Positions 1 through 11,079 of a stretch of 64,000 nt of DNA are shown piece after piece (within the stretch, counting starts at the first letter, position 1; each line of letters begins with the position of its first letter). The position numbers were made by a program, and so were the translations under genes. The stretch covers positions 2,837,001 to 2,901,000 of the forward strand of contig CANUEZ040000168.1 in the NCBI GenBank assembly GCA_948099385.1. The letters run 5' to 3'. The DNA is from Fasciola hepatica (lineage: Eukaryota > Platyhelminthes > Trematoda > Plagiorchiida > Fasciolidae). The notes beneath the pieces are model-generated. The model was not told the DNA's origin and searched no databases. It worked only from the letters and a program-made list of their open reading frames with translations.

Positions 1-3000
1 TGTCAAAATATTCCCCAAGATAATCAACGGGAAGAAAGATAAGAACATGCGAGAACTCGAAGAACCTCAACACTCCGTGGATAGACATCTCCGTGGTCAG
101 AAACAATGAACATAATCAGATTTGCTCACCCAATGAACCAAAAACGAATCATTTGGACTCAATAGTGTTTTCTGGAGTCCAAGAGCTAAAACGCTGCGGT
201 TTCCGAGCCTTGCACAAAAGTATAACGACCCTGCAAGATGCACAGACTACGGGGAAAGACTCTTTTAAGAAAAATGCTGTAGAACACTGGGTAACGAAAA
301 AGCAACTGGTGATTCCAATCAAAGCAACTGACGAGAATTAGAAAAAAAGAAGCAAACGAACTTTATCGGAGTATTACGAATATGTTAACACAATAAATTA
401 TTTTGTGGGCATGGGAGTTAGGATGATAGAAATACGAGAGACTCATTGACCATGTGTTTTGTGTTCCGCTTAATCAGTCACTTGACTAGACAGGCACAGT
501 CTTGCACACACATGCACACTGAGGTCCATTGGTTCATATCCCTCACATGCATGTACACCTGTCTGAAATGGCGCGCTTGCGGTGGTAATGCTCATCATGC
601 ATCAAAGGGGAAATGCCTTGTCCAATCAGAGCTTGTCACGTGTCAAACGGCCTTGCGTGACCTGATCCGATAGTATGCTTGGATTACGCTTTTACTTGTC
701 GCACGAGCTTAGATGCTTTCACTTTGTGCCTAGTTAGTTGCGAATAAACGGAGTAAAATCGTTGTGTTAATGCCATTACGAGGCACAAAGCCCTGATAAC
801 GACAGTTTAGGTATTTATTCACCCGGCTGAGACTTCATTGGTTTTCACGAGCGATAATATGTACTGATGCAAGGAACAGTTCATTAGCAAAATAGCCAAA
901 GTACTAGTAACTCATCTTGTTGAACGTACTGGATACTAAAACGTGAATGATGTTCGTGCATGGAGAGAAATCTGAAGCCAACATTCGATTCACGCACCTC
1001 GTTTGCAAAGCCCACCGAACCGAATTTCTTGTTGGTCGATAATTGGAATCAATGATTTCATGTCACAAATTAGGATAGGAAAGTCAGAAACATAGATTTA
1101 CACTCTGTATCCTAGACCGTTTATCTGCACCTGTTCACGTGCCTACTGTGGTCAAAGTGATTTTTATACGGAGTTAGTAAAATAACCGATGAAAGTGCGA
1201 CAGCACTGAAGTGAATGATAAGTGATAGGAGCGCACAAGAATGGGAGAATGATTTATTGTTCAGTCATCACAGTTGAGCCAAACTGATGAGCCATTCATG
1301 CTGTTTACCCAGGTCAGGTTTTTAGTGGAAAATAGGTAGGATCCCAGCATTTGTGAATAATTTCGTGCTTGTAGTGATGCAGACAACTTTAAACCAGTTG
1401 CTTGGTGTTACGCATGGCTTTTATTCAATCAGATGTTACGAACTGTCCAAGCAGCTTAAATAGCATATTAATTGGACTGTAGCGTGGTGACCGGAAATTG
1501 AATCACCCTCCCGTTCTTATTTCGCCCTATCATTTGTCAATTACTTCAATCTTGTCTCAGTTTCATTAGTTATTAAATGAATACATTGAAATCAGTTTGC
1601 AATATGCACGTGTACAAAAGCAGCAAAATAGTCCAGGATGCGGAGTGCAAACCTATGTTTTTGATGGATAACTGTCAGGTCGGTTGGTGATCACGTTATA
1701 GTGTCTTTCGCCTACGGCCAGCATAAACTCGAAGATTTCACGTGTTTCCCGGTGCATTTCCACCGCCTTGTAGTAGACTACGATTTAACAGTTGACGGTG
1801 ATTCGTGCTTCAGTTTATAAAAAGGAATTACACACCTCTCGACCAGCTTTCTTCTAAAAAACAGACTACTTTTTGATGCCACCTCTTATAGTATGTACCA
1901 ATTCACTTGAACTTTCGAGGTGAGCTAAGTAGGTTAAATCAAAAGACAGCTGCCTGAAAGCAACGAAAAAGAGAACAGAACCCCAGCGAGTTTAGTTAGG
2001 AGGCAATGAAGAACGGACAAATGGCAATTGCTACCCATATCGTAGAATTAGATCACAGGATCAAAGCGAATGGGACTTTTTGTCTGGTCAGTACAAAAAA
2101 GGAAGACTAAGATGAATCATATTATATACTAACAATAAACTTCAAATGCTGAACCTCAGTCAACTCTCGGGCTTTCACGATTCCCTTCAACAATCCCAGC
2201 CATATCAAGAAAAGTCTTTACACTGGATTAGCTCGGATCCCATGCTTCCTATCTTGCATTTATCAGTCAGACAGTTTGTTTCCCATGCTCTTTGACCCCT
2301 AGACCACGTTGAACACCACCACCCCGGTGTCCTCTCCCCCGCGCGACAAGTGAACTCAGGTCCCTAACAGATTTTATCGCTTACGTAAACTTTATTCCCC
2401 GTTGTGACCCTATGCGCACTGAGCCACTGGTTGCCTCGGCGACTCAGTCAGCGTTTTGGTTTCCACACAACCCCCCCCCCCTCACTTGTTGGTTCTTACC
2501 CGGCCTCTTGTTGTGATTACACTATGATTAAATGGTTTACTTGACAGGGCTCCACAGCTTAGGCGTAATTGTCTCTCCCATTATTTTACCTGTGTGAATG
2601 ACTGAACTTTGGTCATGCCTTCATGATCGTGCCATTTGTCCTCTTAGCTGTAGCTATTCCGTTTGTTCTTCACCCAGCTTTTCTTCTGACCTTTGATTGG
2701 TCAAACTCTTCCGATAAATAATAACTTTCTTCGCTCCTGCTTCTGCGCCCCTAGCGTTTCCTGTTCATTGTTGTCTGGTAGTTTCGACTGTTTTGATTCT
2801 ATGTTCGGTTTACCCACGGTTTGAGATACGTTACTGCCATTGTTTGATAATTTGTCCTTCAGTACACGTAGTAAAGCGAGCTTGCGTTCTCACCCACGGG
2901 ACTCGGGATTCGTTTATCTGCAAGTCACGCTACAACGGGATAACAAGCCTGTACAGTGCAGACACACAACTGCTGATTATCGTCATCATGGTTATGAACT

Positions 3001-3345
3001 TTTTCATCTTGTGTCATCTCAACCACCACACTCATGAAATGTGTTGGAGCCAGGCCGATGCGATACATGGAAAACAATCTTTTTTGCCACAGAGTGATTT
3101 AATAGCTTGACCAAGTGTAATCCGGCACACGCAGTAAGCTTTCCAACAACATCATGTATCACGGACAGCAAATCAGTGAAGAATTCTAGGAAAGTCAGAG
3201 AGAAACCTACAGGAGTGAATGCGACCACATAGGCATACGTCTCACGATCTCTGCACTGATCAAACTACCTCGACTCATTAGAAAATTCCCCAGGTCGGTT
3301 AACAAACCACCACTATCGTCACCATGGCAATCACTACCACTAACA
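1..3345. other. No recognisable gene or element
   Basis: I see no coding similarity in this stretch. Open frames are short (up to 105 codons), overlap on both strands and carry no motif I know. Features of note are a run of C near 2471-2481 and an AT-rich, CCAAT-containing patch near 2690-2720 that could belong to an old LTR promoter. No partner repeat for it was seen elsewhere in the window. Confidence 0.5.
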
Positions 3346-3371
3346 GTAATAATAATAATAATGATAATAAT
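3346..3371. repeat. (AAT)n microsatellite
   Basis: Short array of AAT/ATAAT units. It causes a low-complexity isoleucine-rich frame on the minus strand that is not a gene. Confidence 0.8.
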
Positions 3372-3544
3372 GTTAGTATTCGAAATAATAACTATAATAG
3401 TAATGGTAACAGCTGCAACTATGACTGAAACTACAGCTACACTCACTGTTTCTGTATTTTAGTCCACTCTTGTTTACATGGGATACAGCATTGTTTGGCA
3501 GATTTACCAAATTTTTAAATGACCCAAAATACTAAGGTTCGTGT

Positions 3545-3610
3545 ACCCTGGAAGGGTTTCGAACCCACTATTTGGCACAACGTGCGCTTTGCCATCTGAG
3601 CTACGGGGCT
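3545..3610 (-). repeat. tRNA-like module with intact pol III boxes
   Basis: On the minus strand this carries a perfect B box (GGTTCGAAACC, from + positions 3555-3565) and a perfect A box (TAGCTCAGATGG, from 3592-3603) at tRNA-like spacing of about 38 nt. The D and T arms are recognisable. The acceptor stem pairs poorly and the anticodon loop lacks the usual T33, so a functional tRNA is unlikely. A tRNA-derived SINE head or tRNA pseudogene fits best. No second copy with the same body was seen in the window. Confidence 0.6.
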
Positions 3611-3619
3611 ACACAGAAG

Positions 3620-5330
3620 AGCTTCGAACTTTTGCACATGGATCGTACAGTTTTCCCACCCAAACTGAGGCAGAACCTATGAAGAATAACTAACATCCGA
3701 TGCGAAATAGTGTTCCCGGCAAGCTGCTTCTGTTGGGTGATGATCACCTAACCGGAAGCATTGTCAATCAGTGGTGCCTTTGCGTATGTTGCTCAGAGAG
3801 AGAGAGAGTTCATTTGTTCGTTAGCTACTTCTGAGATATTTTTGGCTCTAATTCGATGGATGCGTCGAGAGATTGTCTACCGATCTATTTCACTCCTTAT
3901 GGATGTGGAAGTTCGTTACTCGTCTTTGGACAAATGTCAAAGACCTTCCGTGACCTTTATCTCCGGGTGAGCTGTGCTTTAATCTAGCCACGGTTAGCTA
4001 ACAGATTAACTACTGTCCGTGATATAGATCGAGAAATACTGTCGGTAGCGTTCCACTACGCCGCTGAGTTTGCTGACCTACTGATCGATGATGGAGTTAA
4101 TTTCTACTTCGGAATCTTTTGCCCGGTCGTGATATCGATCCCTGTGGCAAGTCGTTTAGATGTGTCCACATCTGAGTTCACGAAGTCTATGCTGGAGTGA
4201 TCCGATTGTGAATAGCAGTGTGCATCGTCGTAATGGCGTTCGACATATCGAAATAGTTCTGGATATGTTCAGTAAATCAACTACAAATGCCAAAACAAAT
4301 TCTCACTTTTCATTCCTGTGTAGTGTCACATAAATCAAGTTAACTCTCGATAAAATACTCGAAAACAAGTCCACGCAGTTTTTATTCCTCGGTCATAAAC
4401 AATCCCCCGTCAAGTTTATTCAACATTTCCGTGATAATCCCCTAAATCGGTCACCAGTTACAAGAGAGAGAATGTCTGAACGATAGTGGGCTCAAGGGGA
4501 CTGAGCCGGATAAACTCGATCTCCTGGTTAATTTGTACAATTTCGCGCCAGATGGTTTGCTCGTCGGACATTTGGTGTTTACCCCCGAGTCGCCCACACA
4601 ATGTCCAGAAACTAGGTTGTCTGTTCGTTATTCCGATCATAACCCAGGGGACTGATGGGCGGGGAACGACTCTGGAGTAATTGGTTAGTTCGCATGTGAT
4701 AATCACTTAACGTGCGTTTTGAATACCCAACTCGAAGGCCTGGTATATTGGATCACCAACGCTTTGTGCCACCCATCCCCAAATCCGATTATGACCACAT
4801 GTGACCTAGATTGCATGCAGTTCTGCCACGGGATCACATTGGAGGTGATAACTGTCGAGTACCGCTCGTTAATGGCCAAACATCAAATGAGAGCGGAATT
4901 CAAAATAGACGCTACCGAAGGCGCAAGGTGGTGTGACTAGTCGCGGGAGCTTCACTTGGCCGAATTGTCCCGTTTCGACCGACCAGAAAATCTACGTACT
5001 CGGTAGCAGTTTTTCTTAACGCTATCTCTGATACGCGAAACCCTATCCGGTCGTGGATCGTATGGTCGAATTCTTTCATAAATAGTCGAACTATCGTTTC
5101 GTGAATTATTTTGAGCAATTACAGCTGGAAGGGATTTAGATTGATTGTTATGATCGACCAGACAGTAACCTCTTTCCGTTTACTGCTGGAAATTCGTGTC
5201 AGCACTTTACGTCTGCTCAAGCTGCCTTGTTGGGAATGGTTAACTTCTGGGGGTGGTCACGGATTCCGAAATGGGAGTTTGAACCTGAATAAAAAGCAAG
5301 AATGTGAAGCTTACACGTTAACCCTGGACA
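3620..5330. other. No recognisable gene or element
   Basis: Only short open frames on both strands without known motifs. One minus frame at 4912-5118 is somewhat protein-like, but nothing in it is recognisable. Confidence 0.45.
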
Positions 5331-5334
5331 CAGA

Positions 5335-5425
5335 TCCAGTGGCTTTGAGTGCTGGCTTACCAGCTCGAAGGTCATAGGTTCAAATCCGGTCACTGAAGCC
5401 GGTCCATTTGGAGGTGATAGACTGT
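5335..5425 (+). repeat. SINE family 1, tRNA-like head fragment
   Basis: Contains a perfect B box, GGTTCAAATCC, at 5377-5387, followed by CTGAAGCCGGT. The same block occurs at 42061-42087, in front of a full family-1 body. The A-box region is degenerate. The SINE body is missing here, so this is a truncated or diverged copy. Inference rests on the shared B-box and downstream block only. Confidence 0.5.
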
Positions 5426-5611
5426 AATTGGCTGTTGTCTGTTGTCATTAACACATCAAAACTACTTCGAATGTATGTGGTACTCTACTGAAGGAAAAGA
5501 CAAGACGAGAATTTGCTTTCTGCTCCCCTAGGTGGGAATTTTCGGATTTCCCATAAGCGGAAAACATTCCCAAATTGGAGAGGAAAAAACCGATCACTGA
5601 AAAAGTAATAG

Positions 5612-6118
5612 AGTCGAATATTCACGGCTTCGGCTGTGGCTAAAATGCAACACTTGACAAGTCTCGATCGCTTGCCCCGAACTTTGTAAATGGTGCGAAA
5701 AGCGTTTATCACCTCTACGGAATAATTTGACCCAACAAGGTGTAAACACACAAAGCACTCGTAATTGTCCTAATTGCTCCAATGTTCAACCAAGCCGGGT
5801 GGTGTTCACGAACACGTTCGGAAAAACGCCTGGTCGTGCGACCAACGTACCTGGTTCCACAGAAACGGGTGAATGAATATACACAAAAAGATGCTGCAGA
5901 ATCTGACACCTTATCCCTTAGTTGGAAACACACGATCGGTTTGGACTCGAACATAATTTGCAGTTGTGCAGCGTAGAATGTTCTACTGACTAATCCTGTT
6001 AGTCTTCGTTGAATAACTTAAGTTTCCGTATCTCCTTTGAATGATAAACAGAACTATACGGGCTTCTTTTCGACTACTGTCTGTCTTGGCCTATCTTCAT
6101 GTCGTTGCATCGTCTTGT
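5612..6118 (-). mobile_element. Inverted partial copy of Penelope-like element (3' part)
   Basis: This roughly 506-bp block is the reverse complement of about 8001-8505 with only scattered differences. It covers the end of the reverse transcriptase, the linker and the GIY-YIG nuclease. It stops at 5612, after CGACTCT in sense, and at 6118, where the 5' leader of the plus-strand element begins. It therefore sits head to head with the element at 6118-8742. Inverted or tandem partial copies at the 5' side (pseudo-LTRs) are a known habit of Penelope-like elements. Confidence 0.85.
5715..5954 (-). pseudogene. GIY-YIG endonuclease domain of PLE (inverted copy)
   Basis: The translation carries the PLE form of the GIY-YIG fold: CVYS, then CGTRYVGRTTRRFSERV, then EHHPAWL. 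In Penelope elements this C-terminal nuclease nicks target DNA for reverse transcription. No stop interrupts the core here, unlike the plus copy. After ALCVY the reading frame shifts: the rest of the domain (SNYSVEVINAFRTIYKV) continues in another frame at 5600-5740. The fragment has no RT attached and cannot work alone. Confidence 0.8.
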
Positions 6119-7957
6119 TTTGGTATGAGTACGAAAAGTGAAAACGAGCTTGTTCACCACGCTGTTTTGTTTTCAATGTGTTCTGTGGGATTTTTCGTAC
6201 ATTTGAAACAGGCCAAATACCCAGCCGTACTTCGTCAACTAAACGGATGCGTTAAGTTTCGTACGAAACAGGCCATGTCAAAGGATCGTATTCAGTTTAC
6301 TGATGATTGCATATCTAAGTCAGAATTTCCCTAGCAGTATCAAACTATTCTGAGGAGAAATCGGATTAACATCACAACTGTGTCTTTACGTCGACAAGCG
6401 CTTAACGAGACAGATACCATATCAAGTGTCGTGCCAGAATTGGAGGGTCATTCTGTGAAGTCGTTTCAAGTGCTGGATGAGCTGACCCCAGAAGAAAAGA
6501 ATAAGCTCGTTGCTTATGTTCAGTCGATAGTTGACAGGCGAGTCGAGCGGGTGTGTACCAATTTACAGAAACGCGTCAACCCAAGAAAACCGGCTTGTGA
6601 GTTCCCTTCAGATCCGAAAAGATTTGTCCATAACTTGTCGCCTGTAAGTGTGGATAAGATATTGCTTGAGATGCAGTCGCAAGGACCAAAATTTCGATGT
6701 TCAACCAGTAAAACTAAACAATTGGATATGGAAGCTGAATTTGAGAGCCTATTGGGTCAACTATCCGGTCTCGTTCCGTACTCCTCACAGGAGTTAGAGA
6801 AGCTCAAATCCACACTTGTGAACGCGTGTTATCAATATCGTGAAAATAGACCGTCGATGAAAGGATTCATAACGTTAGAGCACCTGAATCGTCTCAAAGA
6901 ATTGCAGGCTAACAGAGAAGTAATGTTGCCAAGACCAGATAAAGGAAGGGGGTATTGTAATCCTTAATGAATCGGATTACAAAGACTCCAGCTGAAAAGG
7001 GCAAGACGATTCCCATACAAAAGTCAATTTCTACAATAGTGAAATCATTGAAACAGAAAGGTATGATCGATGCGGTAACCTTTGAAAGGATACGACCAAC
7101 TGGGACGACGATTCCTAGGTTGTACGGCCTCCCGAAGGTACACAAAGAAGGTGTCCCCTTGAGACCGATTTTGGATATGTGCAACTCGCCGTATCACGCA
7201 GTAGCGAAGTGGTTGGCTACATTGTCAGAACCATTAGGAGTCGTGATTTCCAGACACAGCCTACGAGACACATTTCATTTTTGCAACTGAGTAGTAGAGA
7301 CTATGAGAAATCTAGACTTAGAAAGCAAGCAAATGATCTCGCTAGACGTCACCTCACTGATCACCAATGCCCCAATGACCGAAACTATCAACTTTGTGAT
7401 TACATGCACGAGAACAGTATCGATCCGGGCATCTCGTCGGTTGAACTGAAACAGTCACTATTTGTCTGTACTCCTTATATCCTGTTTCGGTTTAACGGTG
7501 AAATATACAGGCACAAGGACGGGGTGGCAACGAGGTCACATTTTGGATCCTTATTTGCTGTTTTTTCGTGACAAAACTTTAAAATGACCGACTCAAGTCA
7601 ACAATCGAAGGCTACACCTTACACAAACGGTACGTGGACGACATCGTATGTGTGGCAGATACCAGAGTTGATCCGAATGCACTACTTAACAGACTTAACA
7701 CAGCCCATCCAAATGTTCAATTCACTTTGGAACAAGAAAAGGAAAACAGTCTACCGAACTTGGATGTTTGTGTAAGCCGTCGAAATGATGGTTCCGTTCA
7801 ATTGTCCGTGCATAGGAAAGCAACTTGGAAAGGTCAATACATTCATTTTCACAATTTCGTACCATTCAAAGTGAAGAGAAATATAGTACGTTACTTGGTT
7901 AATAGAGCAAGGAAAATCTACACAGAAGACACAATAGAAAATGAAGTCGTTTTCTGA
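6119..7957 (+). pseudogene. Penelope-like reverse transcriptase, multiply frameshifted
   Basis: RT of the Penelope clade, which is related to telomerase. An N-terminal part from about 6190 is interrupted by one in-frame TAG at 6332-6334 and then runs openly to 6967. PLE-type blocks follow in order: LPRPDKGRG (about 6927-6953), a frame change, LYGLPKVHKEGVPLRPILD (about 7120-7176), RHSLRDTFHFCN, a frame change to MISLDVTSLITNAPMTETI (about 7334), another frame with YRHKDGVATRSHFGSLFA (about 7507), and RYVDDIVC (about 7631) with an intact YVDD catalytic box. The end, YLVNRARKIYTEDTIENE, is near 7892-7945. At least four frame changes rule out a working product. Confidence 0.85.
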
Positions 7958-8635
7958 AAAGTGTTCTCTTGGAAAACAGCTATCCTGAACGGTTCAATGA
8001 CAAGACGATGCAACGACATGAAGATAGGCCAAGACAGACAGTAGTCGAAAAGAAGCCCGTATAGTTCTGTTTATCATTCAAAGGAGATACGGAAACTTAA
8101 GTTATTCAACGAAGACTAACAGGATTAGTCAGTAGAACATTCTACGCTGCACAACTGCAAATTATGTTCGAGTCCAAACCGATCGTGTGTTTCCAACTAA
8201 GGGATAAGGTGTCAGATTCTGCAGCATCTTTTTGTGTATATTCATTTACCTGTTTCTGAGGAACCAGGTACGTTGGTCGCACGACCAGGCGTTTTTCCGA
8301 ACGTGTTCGTGAACACCACCCGGCTTGGTTGAACATTGGAGCAATTAGGACAATTACGAGTGCTTTGTGTGTTTACACCTTGTTGAGTCAAATTATTCCG
8401 TAGAGGTGATAAACGCTTTTCGCACCATTTACAAAGTTCGGGGTAAGCGATCGAGACTTGTCAAGTGTTGCATTTTAGCCACAGCCGAAGCTGTGAGTAT
8501 TCGTTTCTACAATCCTCCCCTGTGCGCTCAGAAACAATTTGTGCAAACACTTAAACTTCCATGGCCCACTTCTTGTTCCCAAACACGTGAGCTACCACTG
8601 GAACATTCTTCACTGTGGTTAATTTCACATGCATA

Positions 8636-8640
<5 letters not shown>
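7958..8640 (+). pseudogene. PLE linker and GIY-YIG endonuclease, broken
   Basis: Continues the element's ORF after another frame change. The linker corresponds to the copy at 63731-63961. The nuclease core starts near 8164 (MFESKPIVCF) and has YVGRTTRRFSERV and EHHPAWL. A TGC-to-TGA change inside the CF(C)GTRYVG motif (about 8256-8258) creates a stop that the other two copies lack. The domain's second half (SNYSVEVINAFRTIYKVRG, then PPLCAQKQF and LKLPWP) lies in a different frame at about 8380-8580. Confidence 0.8.

Positions 8641-8641
<1 letters not shown>

Positions 8642-8684
<43 letters not shown>
8642..8684. repeat. (CA)n microsatellite inside PLE 3' region
   Basis: About 21 CA units. 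The same position in the copy at 63174-63201 also has a CA/TG array (TG on the plus strand there), so it belongs to the element. Confidence 0.9.
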
Positions 8685-8688
<4 letters not shown>

Positions 8689-8742
8689 ACAGGCAGACTT
8701 GGATGATCATCCCCTTTGTTGTTTTGAGTCATATTTAATGTT

Positions 8743-8795
8743 ATGTATTGGTTTGAGTTCGAATAACTGAAACCAAACTTGTTCACAACCTCTCG
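8743..8795 (+). mobile_element. Start of a second PLE unit (truncated)
   Basis: The sequence after TTATGTATTGG (TTTGAGTTCGAATAACTGAAA, then CTTGTTCAC) matches the leader at 6120-6165 and the corresponding block at 63050-63090. It is then cut off by unrelated LINE sequence near 8800. This suggests a head-to-tail tandem arrangement before truncation. Confidence 0.55.
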
Positions 8796-8819
8796 TGAGG
8801 GAGAACAGAATGTCTCCAA

Positions 8820-9700
8820 ATCTGAAATGGTAATAGCCAAATTGTGTATAGCGGACCATGCAGAATGTTCTGCGATGCCACTCTGAATGGTCGGAAAAGA
8901 AGAGTTACGGAAATATGGCGAGCCAAGAATGACATCATCAGCGTATTTGATAAGGTGAATTTGTCTTGCCTGTGGATGGAAGATACGTAGGCTGAGAACA
9001 GAAACGGTGATAATACAGCACCTTGAGGTATGCCGTGGGTCGAAGTTACTAGAGAAGAGCTGGTACCGTGGTAACGGGTAAACTGTTGACCGTTAATGAA
9101 ACTATCGCTCAGCAGGGAAATAAGGGGAGGCTCGACCGCTGGATTGAAGAGGCAAGGGAGAGCAGCTCATATCTGTCGACACAGTTAAAGGTGTCACTTT
9201 AGCCTAGGAAGTAAATCCTAACAGCTTTGCTCCTTTTATCAATTAACGCGAGAAAGTAATGTACCAGAGTGACAAGGGCATCAGGAGTGAACCGTGAAGA
9301 TCGATAAGCAAACTGGTGGAGGTTTGAAACATTTAGTTAAGACTCCACAAGTGGAAGAACTATCTTTTCAAAAACTTTCAAACCCACTGAGGTGTAAACA
9401 ATGGGACGGAATTTGGAAGAATCCTTCTTAGGAACAGGGGTAATGGTAGCCAATCTTCAGCAGTCGGGAATTTTTCTGACTTTCAGGCCCTGATAGAACA
9501 GTTCGGAGAAAATAGGCGAGAGAGTGACCGCACACTCCTTGGGGATTACTGACCTGAGGCCATCAGGTCCAGAGGATTTCCAAGAATTTAGAAGGGTTAG
9601 TTCTTTGTAAACATCGGAGACAGAAATACAAAAGAAAGGTACATCTGAAGGCTCATACTCGGAAAAATGTAAGTCTCGAGGTCCGGTTGCAAGCTATTCC
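8820..9700 (-). pseudogene. CR1/Jockey-like LINE reverse transcriptase fragment
   Basis: Read on the minus strand from about 9700 downwards, RT blocks appear in order: WKSSGPDGLRSVIPKEC (PDGL at about 9561), an ITPVPKKDSSKFRPIVYTS block (about 9400), LKVFEKIV, FAYRSSRFTPDALV (about 9290), and KYADDVILGS (YADD at about 8931-8945). These are blocks 2-5 of a non-LTR RT, spacing as in CR1/Jockey-type LINEs. Several in-frame stops occur (for example after IPDC and after YFLG). No endonuclease domain is visible upstream. The 3' part is lost where PLE sequence begins near 8800. Confidence 0.75.
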
Positions 9701-9764
9701 CCTTCTAGAGGAATGGGCCTTTGAGGCTATGCGGTTCACATATTCATTCCACATCACTCACTCG

Positions 9765-10179
9765 CTTGCTTAGAATAACTGAAATATCCCGAGGTCATCC
9801 AAGGCAGCTCTGAATGCTGAATATGACTTCCGTGTGGAGATAATTTGGTCACGCGCGTGAACCGAGATTGGCTCCTGGCTACATATGCCGTACGATAAAG
9901 CAGCCATGAGTCAGACGAACAGAACTGCAAAAATCAGTGTTTGTCTATCACGTGGTCAAACAAAGTGACTGAGTCCATCGTCCTATATTCTTGGTGGCTG
10001 TGACCGATCGATTCTCGACACGGATTACGAACACGATCTATTCAACTGGTCACGCAGTCTGTAACAGAACAGTATCACGATGATCGTCATGCAGGCCAAT
10101 GCAACCTCCAACTGCGCGTATATTCTTCAGCAAAGAGAGGACTGAGGCGGAAGCACAGAAAGCACATTGCGAACAAGAG

Positions 10180-10224
<45 letters not shown>

Positions 10225-11060
10225 GAGGTACAAAAGGAAGGACCGTAAAAATTGAGTACAGTCCCTCAGTTCGTACAGAAATTAGTTCAAATAACAACAG
10301 TCTGTTGTGTGTCGGTTCGCTCGTCCTTTTCGTTTTTCACTATGTTCTTCTGAGTCTGTCATCACCAAAGCATCTGGAAAGACAAGAAAGGGAATGGAAC
10401 ATAAGTGGCGGTCATTAAACCCGTCAGGCACACTGCATGCTTATCCAAGCTGCAAGCATGCAACACCGAAATTTGACGTAACAAAACAATCAGAAGCCAA
10501 TCCATATTTTGAAAGGCAGTTGGATCAAAATGAACTGGGGTTAGCGGTGAGAAACGGTAACCATGGCATAGAAAGTGGGGATGCAGTTGCAATGGATATC
10601 CAGCCACTCGTCAATATTCCATGAAGTACATCTGATAAGCAAGCAGCAACACAAGATGTGCTCGAAAACGTACTCATTAGGAAATAGCATAGTTGATTTT
10701 GCCATTGCAAAGTGGGACTCAGAACGGACGACTTGGGAAATACCGTATCAAATAGCGAGAGGCAATGCTTGCGCGGAGCAGCGTTTAGAAAAGCCAACGC
10801 CTTGGAATACATTCTGCGAACCACGATGGACTCACAAAGTCTGTTATAAAATGACCAAACTGTCGCAATGTTCCAAAACCTTTAAACGATTTAGAGATAT
10901 CGATTTTTTCGATCACCTCACTCATAATGGTTGTTGTTCTGCTGCTGAATTGAATCACAGCCGAATGGATGGGGCGAGCTGCCGTCGACGGCCCGGAATA
11001 CAACGCATGCCATTATTTTGTAATCGTGAAGCTTATAGGTCTTCACAAACCGTGTTTGAC
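9765..11060. other. Unrecognised stretch with a (CA)n array
   Basis: No recognised protein. A plus-strand frame of 177 codons (10575-11108) and a minus frame of 99 codons overlap here. Neither shows a known motif, and the plus frame runs into the gypsy fragment at its end, so a chance frame is likely. Confidence 0.4.
10181..10220. repeat. (CA)n microsatellite
   Basis: Twenty perfect CA units. Confidence 0.95.
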
Positions 11061-11079
11061 ATCGGATGTAGAGCAGAAC

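Larger units (their letters stand above)
6118..8742 (+). mobile_element. Penelope-like retroelement, near full unit, decayed
   Basis: A unit of about 2.6 kb. It starts with a leader (6118-6200), then the N-terminal region, RT, linker, GIY-YIG nuclease and a 3' region with a (CA)n array. The start is set by the end of the inverted copy, and by the match of 6116-6190 to the sequence that follows the 3' region of the third copy (63010-63090, reverse). The 3' end at about 8742 is set the same way: 8743-8790 resembles the leader of the next unit. Several frameshifts and stops make it non-autonomous. Confidence 0.85.

Noticed and set aside
5782..5976. 64-codon frames (plus at 5782, minus at 8142) with nearly identical protein
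   Set aside because: Both are the antisense of the PLE nuclease in its two inverted copies. Identity comes from the duplicated DNA, not from a conserved small protein.
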